Below, one piece after another: positions 8,817 through 19,235 of a stretch of DNA of 64,000 nucleotides. This DNA comes from Paenibacillus albidus (GTDB lineage: Bacteria; Bacillota; Bacilli; Paenibacillales; Paenibacillaceae), in the NCBI RefSeq assembly GCF_014644435.1, contig NZ_BMKR01000011.1, positions 62,001 to 126,000 on the forward strand, given 5' to 3'. The position numbers and the translations under genes were made by a program. Positions within the stretch are counted from its first letter, which is position 1; each line of letters starts with the position of its first letter. The notes under the pieces are model-generated. The model was given only the letters and a program-made list of their open reading frames with translations. It was not told the DNA's origin and ran no database searches.

Positions 8817-8833
8817 CTGCGGACTGTCCGCAG
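8817..8833. other. Stem-loop between convergent bactofilin and ABC permease genes
   Basis: CTGCGGA and TCCGCAG form a perfect 7-bp stem with a 3-nt loop. There is no T run, so it is a weak terminator candidate in the 40-nt gap between two convergent genes. Confidence 0.35.
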
Positions 8834-8837
8834 CGTC

Positions 8838-9626
8838 TTAGGCAGCTACATCTCTTTTGCTGAAAACGTACCATGTAACAGCGAGGAAAAGGACATAATA
8901 GATGGCCAGCACGGCGATGGAGAATCCCAGCGTCGAGTCTCCCGGACCTGCATTGGAAACCAGGTAACCCCGCAGATCCATATGGGTGAACAGCAGGTAA
9001 CGGGCCCATTCAAAGCGGTCCGGATTAAAGATCATGATAAAAATGCTTTTGGCAAACATAATAAACATGGATAATCCGATCGCCAGACCGCTGGCACGGA
9101 ATACACTGGATACCATAAAAGCCAGCGCAGTGGTCAGGAACAGCTCCACATACCGGCAGAGCAAATCCATAAACGCATATTGTGCCGGACTCCAGCCGTT
9201 TGTTTCAGGGAGCAGCCCCGCGGCTGAAGACGAGAATAGATACGATGAACCTAACCCGAACGCCACCAGCACGACTAAGCTGAGCAGACTGAACAGGATG
9301 ACGGAAATATATTTGGAGAGCAGGATCTTGGAACGGCTCCACGGGCGGATCAGCAGCAGCTTGATGGTTCCCCAGGAAAATTCGCCCGCTACGGAGTCGG
9401 ATGCCACCACCACAGTAAAAATCGTATTCAGAAAGAACGCGATACTCACCGCCATTTGGAACGATTCCCATAATCCCATCAAAGAAGAGACGCTGTCTGA
9501 TGTGAAATAGACCAATGCCGGCATGAGTGCACTCATCACCGCCAGAATAAACAACATGATCCAGGTGCGGACCCGGCTGTATATTTTGATGTTCTCATTA
9601 TGTACAAGCCCTGCGAACTCACCCAA
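8838..9626 (-). CDS. ABC-2 type transporter permease
   Basis: About 262 residues with six predicted membrane segments (first near 20-40, last at the C-terminus in ISIAVLAIYYVLFLAV-like sequence). It pairs with the ATPase gene just upstream, whose stop overlaps this start. I favour the TTG at 9626, 8 nt after GGAGG; a GTG at 9635 would be only 1-2 nt from that site. The substrate is unknown; the BcrA-like partner suggests export of a lipid-linked or antimicrobial compound, which is inference. Confidence 0.85.
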   Translation of the reverse strand: MGEFAGLVHNENIKIYSRVRTWIMLFILAVMSALMPALVYFTSDSVSSLMGLWESFQMAVSIAFFLNTIFTVVVASDSVAGEFSWGTIKLLLIRPWSRSKILLSKYISVILFSLLSLVVLVAFGLGSSYLFSSSAAGLLPETNGWSPAQYAFMDLLCRYVELFLTTALAFMVSSVFRASGLAIGLSMFIMFAKSIFIMIFNPDRFEWARYLLFTHMDLRGYLVSNAGPGDSTLGFSIAVLAIYYVLFLAVTWYVFSKRDVAA

Positions 9627-10545
9627 TGCCTTCACCTCCGGTCATTTCCAAGAATTGATCCTCCAGCGAACGGGACAAGGCATGAATGCTGTACACCTTG
9701 ATTCCGCCTGCTACCAGGCGTGCGTTCAGCTCCGCGATCTCCTCCCGGGTAGCTTCGACGGCAAGCCCGCCGTTCTTGAGCGCTCCCAGGCCCAGCAGGG
9801 CCAGTGCCGCTTCGGCATTGTCCACCTCAAACAACGTCTCCTCATCCGCAATAACAGCATCTCCGACCTGCTTAAGCTGCTTCACATCCACCAGTCTGCC
9901 ATTCTGGATAATGGCCACACTGTCACACATCAGCTCCATCTCGGACAGCAGGTGACTGGAGACGAATACCGTCGTCCCTTCCTCCCGGCATAACCGCCGC
10001 AGATAATCCCGCAGCTCGCGAATGCCCTGTGGATCAAGGCCATTCGTAGGCTCGTCCAGGATGAGCAGCTTCGGCCGGTGCAGCAGGGCCTGGGCCACGC
10101 CCAGCCGCTGGCGCATACCAAGCGAATACGTCTTCACCTTGTCATGAATCCGCTGCCCCAGCCCTACCAGCGCCACCACCTCATCGATCCGCTGCTTGGT
10201 AACACCGGACACCATCCGTGCATATTGGCGCAAATTCTGATATCCGGTCAGAAATTTGTACATCTCGGGATTCTCGACAATCGCGCCTACATTTGCAACA
10301 GCCTCTTCAAAATGGTCCTTAATGCTGTACCCGCAAATCCGGATGTCTCCGCGGCTGATTGAAATCAAACCGACCATCATCCGAATCGTAGTCGTTTTGC
10401 CCGCACCGTTGGGCCCGAGGAATCCAAAGATTTGCCCGGTCGGTATATCCAGCGTCAGGTCGCTGACAAGGGTTTTGGAGCCGATTTTTTTGGTCAGGCC
10501 CTGCAGACGGGCAACCGGCTCTAACTGTTCTGCCATATTAGACAT
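9619..10545 (-). CDS. ABC transporter ATP-binding protein (BcrA/CcmA-like)
   Basis: 308 residues. Walker A is GPNGAGKTT, the signature motif is YSLGMRQRLGVAQALL, Walker B is LLILDEPTNGLDP, and the H-loop is FVSSHLL. About 85 residues follow the nucleotide-binding domain, as in BcrA-type ATPases. It supplies energy to the permease encoded by the overlapping downstream gene. AAAGGGAG lies before the ATG. A perfect palindrome TTTTTCGCGAAAAA is 43 nt upstream and could be a regulatory site. Confidence 0.93.
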   Translation of the reverse strand: MSNMAEQLEPVARLQGLTKKIGSKTLVSDLTLDIPTGQIFGFLGPNGAGKTTTIRMMVGLISISRGDIRICGYSIKDHFEEAVANVGAIVENPEMYKFLTGYQNLRQYARMVSGVTKQRIDEVVALVGLGQRIHDKVKTYSLGMRQRLGVAQALLHRPKLLILDEPTNGLDPQGIRELRDYLRRLCREEGTTVFVSSHLLSEMELMCDSVAIIQNGRLVDVKQLKQVGDAVIADEETLFEVDNAEAALALLGLGALKNGGLAVEATREEIAELNARLVAGGIKVYSIHALSRSLEDQFLEMTGGEGIG

Positions 10546-10587
10546 AATCCCACTCCCTTTCCTGCACCTAGTTTACCACATATAGCC

Positions 10588-10601
10588 TTTTTCGCGAAAA
10601 A
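10588..10601. promoter_or_regulatory. 14-bp perfect palindrome upstream of the ABC exporter
   Basis: TTTTTCGCGAAAAA reads the same on both strands and lies just upstream of a possible -10 (TAAACT on the minus strand). It could be an operator. No regulator gene is adjacent. Confidence 0.35.
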
Positions 10602-10719
10602 TCCATAAATTCATTACATGAAATCAATTATAAAAGCCGTCGCCGGTACCTCCTCTCCGCTGATTCGCTGATCCGCTGATGGCCGCAACAATATGGTTTT
10701 GAGTAACATAGTCTTTTTC

Positions 10720-10908
10720 ACTGCACTTTGTACATCAGGACTGCTAGCAACCGGGCTCTTTTTCGATTAGAGTGCATTTAATGCATTAGGAATAGCAAAA
10801 AAGACCAGGAAACGCCTGTTTTCTAAATTTCTACTGTACGAAATACATCAGAATGAACTTTCATGCCACCCCAGAGCGATTATACTGCACTAAATGCATC
10901 AGAACTGC
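10720..10908. repeat. Four degenerate 25-bp units with a 13-bp near-palindromic core
   Basis: Units begin at about 10720, 10770, 10833 and 10884. Their cores are TGCACTTTGTACA, TGCATTTAATGCA, TGTACGAAATACA and TGCACTAAATGCA, each followed by TCAG or TTAG, GA and often CTGC. Spacing is 50, 63 and 51 nt. They occupy the 540-bp gap between the ABC exporter and gltB; no gene is seen there. They look like an interspersed repeat or a set of binding boxes. Confidence 0.6.
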
Positions 10909-11014
10909 AAGAACTGCCTTTACCGCAAAAAGGGTGCGGTTGGTACCGTCCCCATTCCACATTCCTCCTTTCCCGTTCCACGGACTGCCCTAATTGTTAA
11001 GCAAACTGAGGCAT

Positions 11015-11060
11015 CAAAAAAGACCCGGCCCGCCTCCTCACTGGAAGCGGATCGGGTCCT
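11015..11060 (-). terminator. Terminator of gltB
   Basis: On the minus strand GACCCGATCCGC pairs imperfectly with GGCGGGCCGGGTC and is followed by TTTTTTG. It lies 25 nt after the gltB stop. Confidence 0.8.
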
Positions 11061-11085
11061 TTTCTATAAAAGTTCTAAACTAACG

Positions 11086-14000
11086 TTAGCCGCCCACACG
11101 TGCAAGCTCACGCATGTTCGCTTCAAATGCAGCCATCAGTGCCGCTTCACCGGTCAAGCCGGTCTGCTCCACCTTACGAATCTGCTGCAGCATCCGTTTG
11201 TAATCCTTAGGAATTACGCGGGCAAATTTCGGCAGGCTTTCTGTCCACTGATCCAGAATCCGTTGTCCAGCCATACTGTTCGTAAGCTCTGTGTGACGGG
11301 CAATCAGTTCCCGCAGCTCTTCGATTTCTTCCGGCTCCTCTACCCGTTCCAGCAATACCATTTCGATATTGCAGCGGCTGAAGAAAGTGCCTTCCGGGTC
11401 ATACACGTAGGCGATACCGCCTGACATGCCTGCCGCAAAGTTCCGCCCGGTCTCACCGAGCACAACCACACGTCCACCGGTCATGTATTCACAACCATGG
11501 TCGCCTACGCCTTCCACCACCACTTTGGCTCCGGAGTTCCGGACCGCGAAACGTTCACCGGCAATTCCGCTGATGTAAGCTTCACCGCTGGTCGCTCCAT
11601 AAAGCGCCGTGTTGCCGATGATGATATTATCTTCGGCAGCAAAGGTCGCCTTAGGGGACGGCTTCACAATCAGTTTGCCGCCTGAGAGTCCCTTGCCTAC
11701 ATAGTCGTTGGAGTCTCCCTCGACGGTTATCGTCATTCCCTTCGGCACAAATGCGCCCAAGCTTTGTCCGGCAGAGCCCGTGAAATGAAGACGAATCGTG
11801 TCATCCGGCAAGCCGGCTGCACCGTATTTACGCGTCACTTCACTGCCCAGAATCGTTCCAACCGCACGGTTGACGTTCGTAATCGGCAGGGCTACCTCTA
11901 CCGGTGTTCCCGATTCCAGAGCCGGTGCCGCAAGATCAAGCAGCTTGGAAACGTCGATGGTTTCTTCCAGGCCATGGTTCTGGGTCTTGCTGCGGAAACG
12001 TGTGCTTCCTTCCGGCAGCTCCGGTGTATGCAGCAGACTGGAGAGATCCACACCCTTCTTCTTCCAATGATAGGAAGCTTTCACGGCATTCAGGCAATCT
12101 GTACGTCCGACCATCTCTTCGATGGTGCGGAAGCCCAGACTCGCCATAATCTCCCGCAGATCCTGTGCTACAAAGGTCATGAAATTCACAACATGCTGCG
12201 GATCACCCATGAAGTTCTTGCGCAGCTCGGGATTCTGTGTAGCTACCCCAACCGGACAAGTATCCATTTGACATACACGCATCATGATGCAGCCTACGGC
12301 TACGAGCGGTGCGGTCGAGAAGCCATATTCTTCGGCACCGAGGAGCACCGCCACAGCCAAATCCCGGCCGCTCAGCATTTTGCCGTCCGTTTCCAGGACC
12401 ACACGGTCACGCAGGTTGTTCAGCATCAGCGTCTGATGTGTCTCGGCAAGGCCAAGCTCCCAAGGAAGGCCGGCATGGCGGATGGAGTTCATCGGGGATG
12501 CCCCTGTTCCTCCGTCATAACCGCTGATCAGGATGATATCGGCGCGGCCTTTGGCCACACCGGCAGCAATCGTGCCGACTCCAACTTCAGACACCAGCTT
12601 CACATTAATGCTGGCACGCGGATTGGCATTCTTGAGATCATAAATCAGCTCCGCCAGATCCTCAATCGAATAAATATCATGATGCGGCGGAGGGGAGATC
12701 AGACCTACTCCCGCTGTCGAGCCGCGGACCTCGGCCACCCATGGGTAGACCTTACGTCCAGGCAGCTGCCCACCTTCACCCGGCTTGGCGCCTTGCGCCA
12801 TCTTGATCTGAATTTCGTCCGCGTTCACCAGATAGTTCGAAGTGACCCCGAAACGTCCCGATGCCACTTGTTTGATCGCACTGCGGCGGGAATCGCCATT
12901 GCTGTCCGGGATAAAGCGCGCCGGATCTTCGCCGCCTTCACCGGTGTTGCTCTTGCCGCCGATGCGGTTCATTGCGATTGCCAAGGTCTCATGCGCTTCC
13001 TTACTGATCGAGCCGAAGGACATGGCGCCTGTCTTGAAGCGTTTCATGATCGACTCCACCGGCTCTACTTCATCGAGCGGAATCGGCTCGTATGGTGTAT
13101 TGAACTGCAGCAGGGAGCGGAGTGTCAGGTGTTTCTCGCTTTCGCCTTGCACAAGTGCAGCATACTTCTTGTACAACCCGTAATCTCCGGTGCGTACAGA
13201 GTTCTGAAGCAGATGGATGGTCTGCGGGTTGAACAAATGTTCTTCCCCGTCGGCACGCCATTGGTAATCGCCGCCGGAATCCAGCACTTTGTCATTGCCA
13301 TCCTTCTCAGTGAAGGCACGATTATGGTGAATCAGCGCCTCAGCGGCTACTTCTTCAAGGCCAATTCCGCCAATACGGGAAGGCGTCCAGGTAAAGTAAC
13401 GGTCCACAAATTCCGAATTCAGTCCCACCGCCTCAAAGATTTGAGCCCCACGGTACGATTGAATGGTTGAGATTCCCATTTTGGACAATATTTTGACTAC
13501 ACTCTTGGTAGCTGCCTTAATATAGTTCTTCACAGCCTTCTCATGCGAGATACCGCGTAGCAGGCCCTGGCCAATCATGTCATCCAGACTCTCGAAGGCC
13601 AGATAAGGGTTGACCGCACTTACGCCGTAGCCGAGCAGCAGCGCATAGTGGTGCACCTCACGGGGTTCCCCGGACTCCAGCAGGATGCTGACCTTGGTCC
13701 GCGTTCCCTGTCTGATCAAATGGTGATGCAGACTGGACACGGCAAGCAATGCCGGAATCGCCGCATTCTCACGGTCAACGCCGCGGTCCGACAGGATCAG
13801 GATATTATGTCCTTTGCCCATAACACGGTCTGCCGCTTCGTTCATCCGCTCCAGAGCAATGCGCAGCCCTTCCGCACCCAGCTCAGCCGGGAAGAGAATA
13901 GGGATAGACATCGATTTGAAGCCCGCACGGCGGACATGACGGATTTTGGCAAAATCCTCATTGGAAAGAATCGGTGAAGCCAGCGAGATATGACGGCAGC

Positions 14001-15684
14001 TCTCCGGTTCCGGCTTAAGCAGGTTGCGTTCCGGCCCGATGGTAGTTGCTGTCGAGGTTACCAGCTCTTCGCGGATCGCATCGATCGGCGGGTTGGTTAC
14101 CTGGGCAAACATTTGTTTAAAATAATTGTAAAGCCGCTGCGGGCGATCCGACATTACAGCCAGCGGAGCATCATAACCCATGGACACCACGGCTTCAGCG
14201 CCGGAGGAGGCCATCGGCTCAAGCACTTTGCGCAAGTCCTCGAAGGTGTAGCCAAAGGATTGCTGCAGCTGCTGTACATTGTCATGCTTCGGATTTGGCA
14301 GTTCAGGCGCGTCCGGCAGTTCATCGAGGCCGATCAGGTGCTCATCCAGCCATTCGCTGTACGGCTGCTCGGAGATAATTCCCGCTTTAACCTCTTCATC
14401 GGAAATAATACGGCCTTCCTGTGTGTCCACAAGCAGCATACGTCCCGGTCTCAAGCGGTCCTTGTAAAGAATGTTCTCCGCCGGGATATCAAGCACCCCT
14501 GCTTCGGAGGACAAAATAATCATATCGTCTTTGGTTACATAATACCGGGCAGGACGCAGGCCGTTGCGGTCCAGAATGGCACCGATCTGCACACCGTCCG
14601 TAAAGCCCATGGCGGCAGGTCCGTCCCACGGCTCCATCAGGGTGCTGTGGTATTCATAGAATGCCTTCTTCTCCGCATCCATTGAGTCATGGTTGCTCCA
14701 AGGCTCCGGCACCATCATCATCGCCACATGCGGCAAAGAGCGGCCGCTCAGATACAGAAATTCAAAGGTGTTGTCGAACATGCCTGTGTCGGAACCATCC
14801 GGATTGACAATCGGTTTGATTTGATCCAGGGACTCGCCGAACACCTCGCTCTTGAAGAGGGACTGGCGGGCATGCATCCAGTTGACATTGCCGCGCAGCG
14901 TATTGATTTCACCATTGTGAATCATGAAGCGGTACGGGTGGGCACGTTCCCAGCTCGGGAAGGTATTGGTGCTGAACCGGGAGTGAACCAGCGCTATGGC
15001 CGATTCCAGCTCTTCATTCTGCAGATCCAGATAGAATTGTCCTACCTGCTCCGTGGTCAACATGCCTTTGTATACAATCTTGCGGCAGGACATGCTTGGC
15101 ATATAAAAAGATTCCGCCTCTTCCACCCCGCCGTAGCGGATGGCAAGCTCGGCGCGTTTGCGGATGACATACAGCTTGCGCTCAAAAGCCAAATCATCCG
15201 GGATGCCGGACGAGCGGCCGATAAAGACCTGACGTACATAAGGCTTGGCGGCTTTGGCCGTCTTGCCCAGCATTTCGTCGAAGGTTGGCACATCGCGGTA
15301 GCCGAGCACTTCCTGGCCTTCTTCAGCGATGATCTCGCTAAGGAGGTCTTCATGGCGGGTCCGGATCTCCTCATTATGAGACAAAAAGATCATGCCCACG
15401 CCATAGTGACCCTGTTCCGGCAGCTCAAAGCCAAGCTTCTTCGCTTCGCCGGCAAAAAAACGGTGCGGAATTTGCAGCATGATGCCGGCTCCGTCACCAG
15501 AGTTCGGCTCGCTTCCTTGGCCTCCCCGGTGCTCCATATTAAGGAGCATGGTCAAAGCATTACTTACAATATCATGGGACGGTTTGCCTTTAATATGGGC
15601 TACAAACCCCATGCCGCAAGCGTCTTTTTCGAACTGGGGGTCATACAGGCCCTGTTTGCCGGGCAGTTCAGTGTGTCTCATCAT
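11086..15684 (-). CDS. gltB: Glutamate synthase, large subunit
   Basis: About 1532 residues, normal for the large subunit. The N-terminal class II glutaminase starts at the cysteine of [13 protein letters not shown] after a short propeptide, as in the family. The central FMN domain carries the 3Fe-4S cysteines in [20 protein letters not shown], and the C-terminal beta-helix domain ends the protein ([21 protein letters not shown]). It converts glutamine and 2-oxoglutarate to glutamate. I chose ATG 15684, 6-7 nt after AGAAAGG, over an ATG ten codons earlier. The small NADPH-binding subunit GltD is not adjacent on either side, which is unusual compared with gltAB operons. Confidence 0.95.
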   Translation of the reverse strand: MMRHTELPGKQGLYDPQFEKDACGMGFVAHIKGKPSHDIVSNALTMLLNMEHRGGQGSEPNSGDGAGIMLQIPHRFFAGEAKKLGFELPEQGHYGVGMIFLSHNEEIRTRHEDLLSEIIAEEGQEVLGYRDVPTFDEMLGKTAKAAKPYVRQVFIGRSSGIPDDLAFERKLYVIRKRAELAIRYGGVEEAESFYMPSMSCRKIVYKGMLTTEQVGQFYLDLQNEELESAIALVHSRFSTNTFPSWERAHPYRFMIHNGEINTLRGNVNWMHARQSLFKSEVFGESLDQIKPIVNPDGSDTGMFDNTFEFLYLSGRSLPHVAMMMVPEPWSNHDSMDAEKKAFYEYHSTLMEPWDGPAAMGFTDGVQIGAILDRNGLRPARYYVTKDDMIILSSEAGVLDIPAENILYKDRLRPGRMLLVDTQEGRIISDEEVKAGIISEQPYSEWLDEHLIGLDELPDAPELPNPKHDNVQQLQQSFGYTFEDLRKVLEPMASSGAEAVVSMGYDAPLAVMSDRPQRLYNYFKQMFAQVTNPPIDAIREELVTSTATTIGPERNLLKPEPESCRHISLASPILSNEDFAKIRHVRRAGFKSMSIPILFPAELGAEGLRIALERMNEAADRVMGKGHNILILSDRGVDRENAAIPALLAVSSLHHHLIRQGTRTKVSILLESGEPREVHHYALLLGYGVSAVNPYLAFESLDDMIGQGLLRGISHEKAVKNYIKAATKSVVKILSKMGISTIQSYRGAQIFEAVGLNSEFVDRYFTWTPSRIGGIGLEEVAAEALIHHNRAFTEKDGNDKVLDSGGDYQWRADGEEHLFNPQTIHLLQNSVRTGDYGLYKKYAALVQGESEKHLTLRSLLQFNTPYEPIPLDEVEPVESIMKRFKTGAMSFGSISKEAHETLAIAMNRIGGKSNTGEGGEDPARFIPDSNGDSRRSAIKQVASGRFGVTSNYLVNADEIQIKMAQGAKPGEGGQLPGRKVYPWVAEVRGSTAGVGLISPPPHHDIYSIEDLAELIYDLKNANPRASINVKLVSEVGVGTIAAGVAKGRADIILISGYDGGTGASPMNSIRHAGLPWELGLAETHQTLMLNNLRDRVVLETDGKMLSGRDLAVAVLLGAEEYGFSTAPLVAVGCIMMRVCQMDTCPVGVATQNPELRKNFMGDPQHVVNFMTFVAQDLREIMASLGFRTIEEMVGRTDCLNAVKASYHWKKKGVDLSSLLHTPELPEGSTRFRSKTQNHGLEETIDVSKLLDLAAPALESGTPVEVALPITNVNRAVGTILGSEVTRKYGAAGLPDDTIRLHFTGSAGQSLGAFVPKGMTITVEGDSNDYVGKGLSGGKLIVKPSPKATFAAEDNIIIGNTALYGATSGEAYISGIAGERFAVRNSGAKVVVEGVGDHGCEYMTGGRVVVLGETGRNFAAGMSGGIAYVYDPEGTFFSRCNIEMVLLERVEEPEEIEELRELIARHTELTNSMAGQRILDQWTESLPKFARVIPKDYKRMLQQIRKVEQTGLTGEAALMAAFEANMRELARVGG

Positions 15685-15775
15685 ACGCAACCTTTCTATT
15701 ATAAAGTAGGACATGATCGCAAGAAAATTTTCACATTAAAATCTTAATAAATATTCAAGGCAGATTGGTTATATT

Positions 15776-15804
15776 ATTTTATCATCGAGCTGACATGAGC
15801 GCAA
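15776..15804 (-). promoter_or_regulatory. Candidate sigma-A promoter of gltB
   Basis: TTGCGC (15799-15804) and TAAAAT (15776-15781) on the minus strand are separated by exactly 17 nt, about 90 nt before the gltB start. Confidence 0.45.
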
Positions 15805-15885
15805 TTTAAACTTTTTTATGAGTTTGATTAACAATTGTTTTTACGGTACAGCTTTAGTGAGTAAAAGCGTAAAAAAACTCCTCAC

Positions 15886-15947
15886 TGTATAATTATACAC
15901 TTTTAACGAATAATCTCTTATGCAATGAAAACGGTTTATCCGTTTTC
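15886..15947. promoter_or_regulatory. Two palindromes in the gltB upstream region
   Basis: TGTATAATTATACA (15886-15899) is a perfect 14-bp palindrome. GAAAACGG and CCGTTTTC (15927-15947) form a perfect 8-bp inverted repeat with a 5-nt spacer. Both are upstream of the candidate gltB promoter in the 342-bp gap before yhgE and may be operators; the second could also be a weak terminator. Confidence 0.4.
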
Positions 15948-15998
15948 TTCTTATGCTGATTTTAAACAGTTCTTACTGTACTTTGCCTGAAAATGTTG

Positions 15999-16024
15999 AA
16001 AAGCACCTCCTCAGAGGTGCTTTT
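15999..16024 (-). terminator. Terminator of the yhgE/pip gene
   Basis: GCACCTC and GAGGTGC form a perfect stem with a 4-nt loop, flanked by AAAA and TTTT, 32 nt after the yhgE stop. The flanks could make it act in both directions. Confidence 0.8.
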
Positions 16025-16056
16025 CGGCGGGTACGCTATGAATCGACAATACCCGA

Positions 16057-18411
16057 TTATACAGTCAGAACTTGTTCACTTTTGACAGCAGCTTCGCTAT
16101 CCCGGTTATGGAACATGAAGTAGCCCAGAGTCAGAGCCAGGAAGGCAACGCCATATATGGCAAGGGCTCCCGCATCGCTCCACATCAGACTGTAGTCACC
16201 GGTAGAAATAACGGACTTAAATCCTCTGACGCTATACGTCATTGGAAGCAGCGGATTGAAGAATTTCATCCAGTCCGGAATCAGCTCCAGCGGGAAGGTT
16301 CCGGCGCTGGTCGTCAACTGGAAGATCAGGATCACGATGACTACGAAACGGCCCGGCTGATCCAGCCAGGTGACAATGGCCTGAATGATCCACATGAAAG
16401 CGATGCTGGTAATGAAGGTGAACGTGTAGAACAGCGCTATATTCTGTACTTCAAGCCCAAGACCGTACAAGACAATGATGGCTGCAAGCAGTGACTGCAG
16501 AATACTCATCAATGAGAACGTCAATGTGCGGCTGATGAAGCGGTTCAGGCGGCTGGCTCCCGGTACTGCCGATTCCCGCATGGGAATAACCAGTGTGCAA
16601 ATCAGCGCACCTACAAACAAGCCAAGTGACAGGAAGTACGGGGCAAACCCTGTGCCATAGTTCGGCACCTCATTGATTCTGTGTTCTTCGATCTTTACCG
16701 GCTGGGCGAACATCTCGATCATGGCGTCCGATTGCTTCACGGCACTGGTCTTCTCGGCAGCCTCGCCAAGCTTATCAGCCAGTTTCCCTGAGCCCGACTT
16801 CAGCTCAGCCGTTCCTTCTTTCAGCTCACCGGCTCCAGCTGCCAGCTGCTTGGAGCCGTCAGCCACCGAGCTGAGGCCATCTCCCAGCTTGCGGGCGCCG
16901 CTGAGCAAAGCCGAAGTTCCGGCTTCCAGCGCCTTGCCCCCTTCGGCAAGCTTGCTGCCGCCGGCCGCCGCTTCGCTGAGCTTCGTGCCGAACTGCTGCA
17001 TGCCGGCGGTCAGCTTGCCGCCGCCGGTCTCCAGCGCCGCCGCGCCTTGCGCCAGCCGCTTTTGCCCTTCCAGCAGCTGCGTGCTGCCGCTATGAAGCTG
17101 CTGTGCTCCGCTGTGCAGAGCGGTCACGCCCGCATCCAGCTGCTGCGAACCCGCATGCAGCTGCGCGGCTCCCTGCAGCAGCTGCTCTTGGCCGCTGTGC
17201 AGGGCAGTTGCGCCCTGCACCAGCTGCTGCTGGCTCTGCTGCAGCTTCTCGCTGCCTTCAGCCACGGCTGCACTGGCCTGCAGCAGCTGCTGCACCGCCG
17301 GGCTAGCCGCCAGCTGCGGATTGGACTGCGCCAGCTGCTGAAGGCCCGCAGCGACCGCTTTGGCGCCGTCGGTGACCTGTGCGCTGCCGTCGGCCGAAGC
17401 TTGCAGGCCTGCCGTAAGTTTGGCACTGCCGGCTTCGGAAGATGTCAGGCCCTCGGCTAATTTGGCGCTGCCATCAACGACGGACTTCGTTCCGTCCTGC
17501 AGCTTCGCTGTGCCTTCCACTGCCGCTTGCGTTCCATTCTGGAGCTGCACGGTACCGGCGACCGTTTTCTTCAAGCCTCCGCTAAGCTCCCGGCTTCCGG
17601 CAGTGCTTTGGGCCACACCTGTCTGAAGCTGCTGATGCGCGGCAGACAGCTGCTGAAGTCCTCCGGCCAAAGTGCTGCTGCCGGATTGCAGCGCGGATGC
17701 TCCGCTGTTCAGCTCGCTTACGCCACTGGTGAGCGGCTTCACACCGTCCAGCAGCTTGCCCGTGCCGTCCGTCAATACAAGAAGGTTATCCATCAGCTTG
17801 AGGGCGCCGTCATCAAGCTTGCCTGCACCTTCGGCAATCTTGCCGGCTCCGTCGCCTGCCTCGCCAAGTCCGTCCGCAATTTCGGTAACTTTGACCATAA
17901 CGGATTTGGTGTAGGCTTCCGTAACTTTGGCGGAGATTTTAGTCTTAATATCCTTCACGGCTGTACCGCCAATCTGGCCGGCCAGGAAGTTGTAGCCTTC
18001 ATTCGGCTCATATACAAGGGTGGCCGGCTGCGGCGTTTCGTCCAGCAGAGTGGTAGCCTTGGCGGAGAAATCCTCCGGCACAATGATCGCCATATAATAC
18101 GTGCTGTCATCAAGGCCGGCTTCCGCCTGCTCACGGGTGACAAAATTCCACTGGAAACCGTCGGTCTGCTTCAGTTCCCGCATCAGATCGCTCCCGGCAG
18201 TGAGCTCCTTGCCTTCATACCGGGCCCCTTTGTCTTCATTCACAACAGCGACCGGCAGTTCGTTCATCTTGCCATAAGGGTCCCAGAAGGCTTTCAGGAA
18301 CAGTCCGCTGTACATCACGGGAATGAAGAGAACAACAAGCATAGGAATCAACACTTTGGGATTCTTAAGCGCTGCCCCCAAATCCTTCGCAAATACGGAT
18401 AATGATTTCAT
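16057..18411 (-). CDS. YhgE/Pip family membrane protein with ABC-2 permease C-terminus
   Basis: 784 residues. One N-terminal membrane segment (about 19-41) with the family signature FWDPYGKMNELPVAVVNED, an external region, then about 380 residues (190-570) of an 11-residue-like pattern of L-x-x-G repeats (LSGGLKKTVAGTVQLQNGT type), and a C-terminal ABC-2-like part with about five membrane segments. Relatives serve as phage receptor (Pip) or type VII secretion-linked proteins; the function here is unknown. AGAAGGAG precedes the ATG. A TetR regulator gene lies 162 nt upstream on the same strand and is probably its regulator. Confidence 0.9.
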   Translation of the reverse strand: MKSLSVFAKDLGAALKNPKVLIPMLVVLFIPVMYSGLFLKAFWDPYGKMNELPVAVVNEDKGARYEGKELTAGSDLMRELKQTDGFQWNFVTREQAEAGLDDSTYYMAIIVPEDFSAKATTLLDETPQPATLVYEPNEGYNFLAGQIGGTAVKDIKTKISAKVTEAYTKSVMVKVTEIADGLGEAGDGAGKIAEGAGKLDDGALKLMDNLLVLTDGTGKLLDGVKPLTSGVSELNSGASALQSGSSTLAGGLQQLSAAHQQLQTGVAQSTAGSRELSGGLKKTVAGTVQLQNGTQAAVEGTAKLQDGTKSVVDGSAKLAEGLTSSEAGSAKLTAGLQASADGSAQVTDGAKAVAAGLQQLAQSNPQLAASPAVQQLLQASAAVAEGSEKLQQSQQQLVQGATALHSGQEQLLQGAAQLHAGSQQLDAGVTALHSGAQQLHSGSTQLLEGQKRLAQGAAALETGGGKLTAGMQQFGTKLSEAAAGGSKLAEGGKALEAGTSALLSGARKLGDGLSSVADGSKQLAAGAGELKEGTAELKSGSGKLADKLGEAAEKTSAVKQSDAMIEMFAQPVKIEEHRINEVPNYGTGFAPYFLSLGLFVGALICTLVIPMRESAVPGASRLNRFISRTLTFSLMSILQSLLAAIIVLYGLGLEVQNIALFYTFTFITSIAFMWIIQAIVTWLDQPGRFVVIVILIFQLTTSAGTFPLELIPDWMKFFNPLLPMTYSVRGFKSVISTGDYSLMWSDAGALAIYGVAFLALTLGYFMFHNRDSEAAVKSEQVLTV

Positions 18412-18531
18412 TCTGGTTCTCTCCTTCTAATCATATGCTCTATTAATGCTTCTCTCTCTAATGCTCTTACTATGAAATTTTACTGTAACACCATATGACT
18501 GTTTTCCCCAATTGGTCAATCAAGGGCATAA

Positions 18532-18551
18532 GAAAAACTCCTCACGGAGTC
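18532..18551 (-). terminator. Terminator of the tetR-type gene
   Basis: ACTCC-GTGA-GGAGT on the minus strand followed by TTTTTC, 23 nt after the stop codon. It separates the regulator from the downstream yhgE gene, which therefore needs its own promoter or read-through. Confidence 0.65.
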
Positions 18552-18573
18552 TTACGCAATTGCTATATGGCGC

Positions 18574-19158
18574 CTAAATCTGCTGCTGTGCCAGCCCTTC
18601 GGCCAAAAACAAATGAAAGTAGGCTTTGATTTGCTCTTTGTCCAGCGGTGTATGCAGCTTGTTTAGTTCAGCAGTCAGGATAATGTACAGCTTGAACATA
18701 ACCACAGATACAATCTTGGGATCAAGGGGTTTGATCTCCCCCTGCTGTATCGCGTGAGCCACCTCCCGTTCCAAATATTCCAGGACGACATTCTCCATCT
18801 TGTCGAGTCCTTCCTGGGCCTGCGGCGTGCCGAATTCGCGATTCTCCTGGGAAAGTTTAATGAACAGCTCGTGTTCGCTCCGAAATTCCAGCAAGGCATC
18901 CAGCACACGGTGCAGATTATCAAAGAATGGCTTATCCCGTCTGATCTCCCGCTCAGCAATAATTTTCATATCGGCCATCACATCGTGCAGGATTTCATCA
19001 AACAGCTGCTCCTTATTCGTAAAGAAGGTATAGATGGTTCCTTTGCCGACATTTGCGATTCTTGCAACCTGATCCATCGTTGTTGCCTTATAACCGAATA
19101 ATGAAAATGATTTAGTTGCGGCTTGAAGCACTTGCTGCCTTCGGTCTACCACGGCCAC
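18574..19158 (-). CDS. TetR/AcrR family transcriptional regulator
   Basis: 194 residues. The N-terminal helix-turn-helix is intact (ATKSFSLFGYKATTMDQVA, then GKGTIYTFFTNKEQLF), followed by an all-helical ligand domain. The start is a GTG preceded by AAAGGGAG. A perfect 8-bp inverted repeat lies 43-77 nt upstream and is the likely operator. Position suggests control of its own expression and of the following YhgE/Pip gene; the ligand is unknown. Confidence 0.92.
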   Translation of the reverse strand: MAVVDRRQQVLQAATKSFSLFGYKATTMDQVARIANVGKGTIYTFFTNKEQLFDEILHDVMADMKIIAEREIRRDKPFFDNLHRVLDALLEFRSEHELFIKLSQENREFGTPQAQEGLDKMENVVLEYLEREVAHAIQQGEIKPLDPKIVSVVMFKLYIILTAELNKLHTPLDKEQIKAYFHLFLAEGLAQQQI

Positions 19159-19200
19159 TTGCCCACTCCCTTTCTCCAGAAAATAATCACTGTCACTCTC

Positions 19201-19235
19201 TGACTGACCAGTTTACTATTACGGTCAGTCGGTCA
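19201..19235. promoter_or_regulatory. Probable TetR operator
   Basis: GACTGACC (19202-19209) and GGTCAGTC (19223-19230) are perfect inverted arms separated by 13 nt, with further TGAC/GGTCA extensions outside. The GACTGACC/GGTCAGTC half-site resembles those bound by several TetR family repressors. It sits between the regulator and the divergent glycosyltransferase gene, so it could affect both. Confidence 0.7.

Noticed and set aside
11764..13470. 568-codon frame opposite gltB
   Set aside because: It lies wholly antisense to the highly conserved gltB and has no family features; an artefact of codon bias.
15886..15899. TnrA or GlnR site upstream of gltB
   Set aside because: TGTATAATTATACA does not fit the 17-bp TGTNAN7TNACA pattern; left as an unassigned palindrome.
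17527..18402. 291-codon frame opposite yhgE
   Set aside because: Antisense shadow of the repeat-rich YhgE/Pip coding region.
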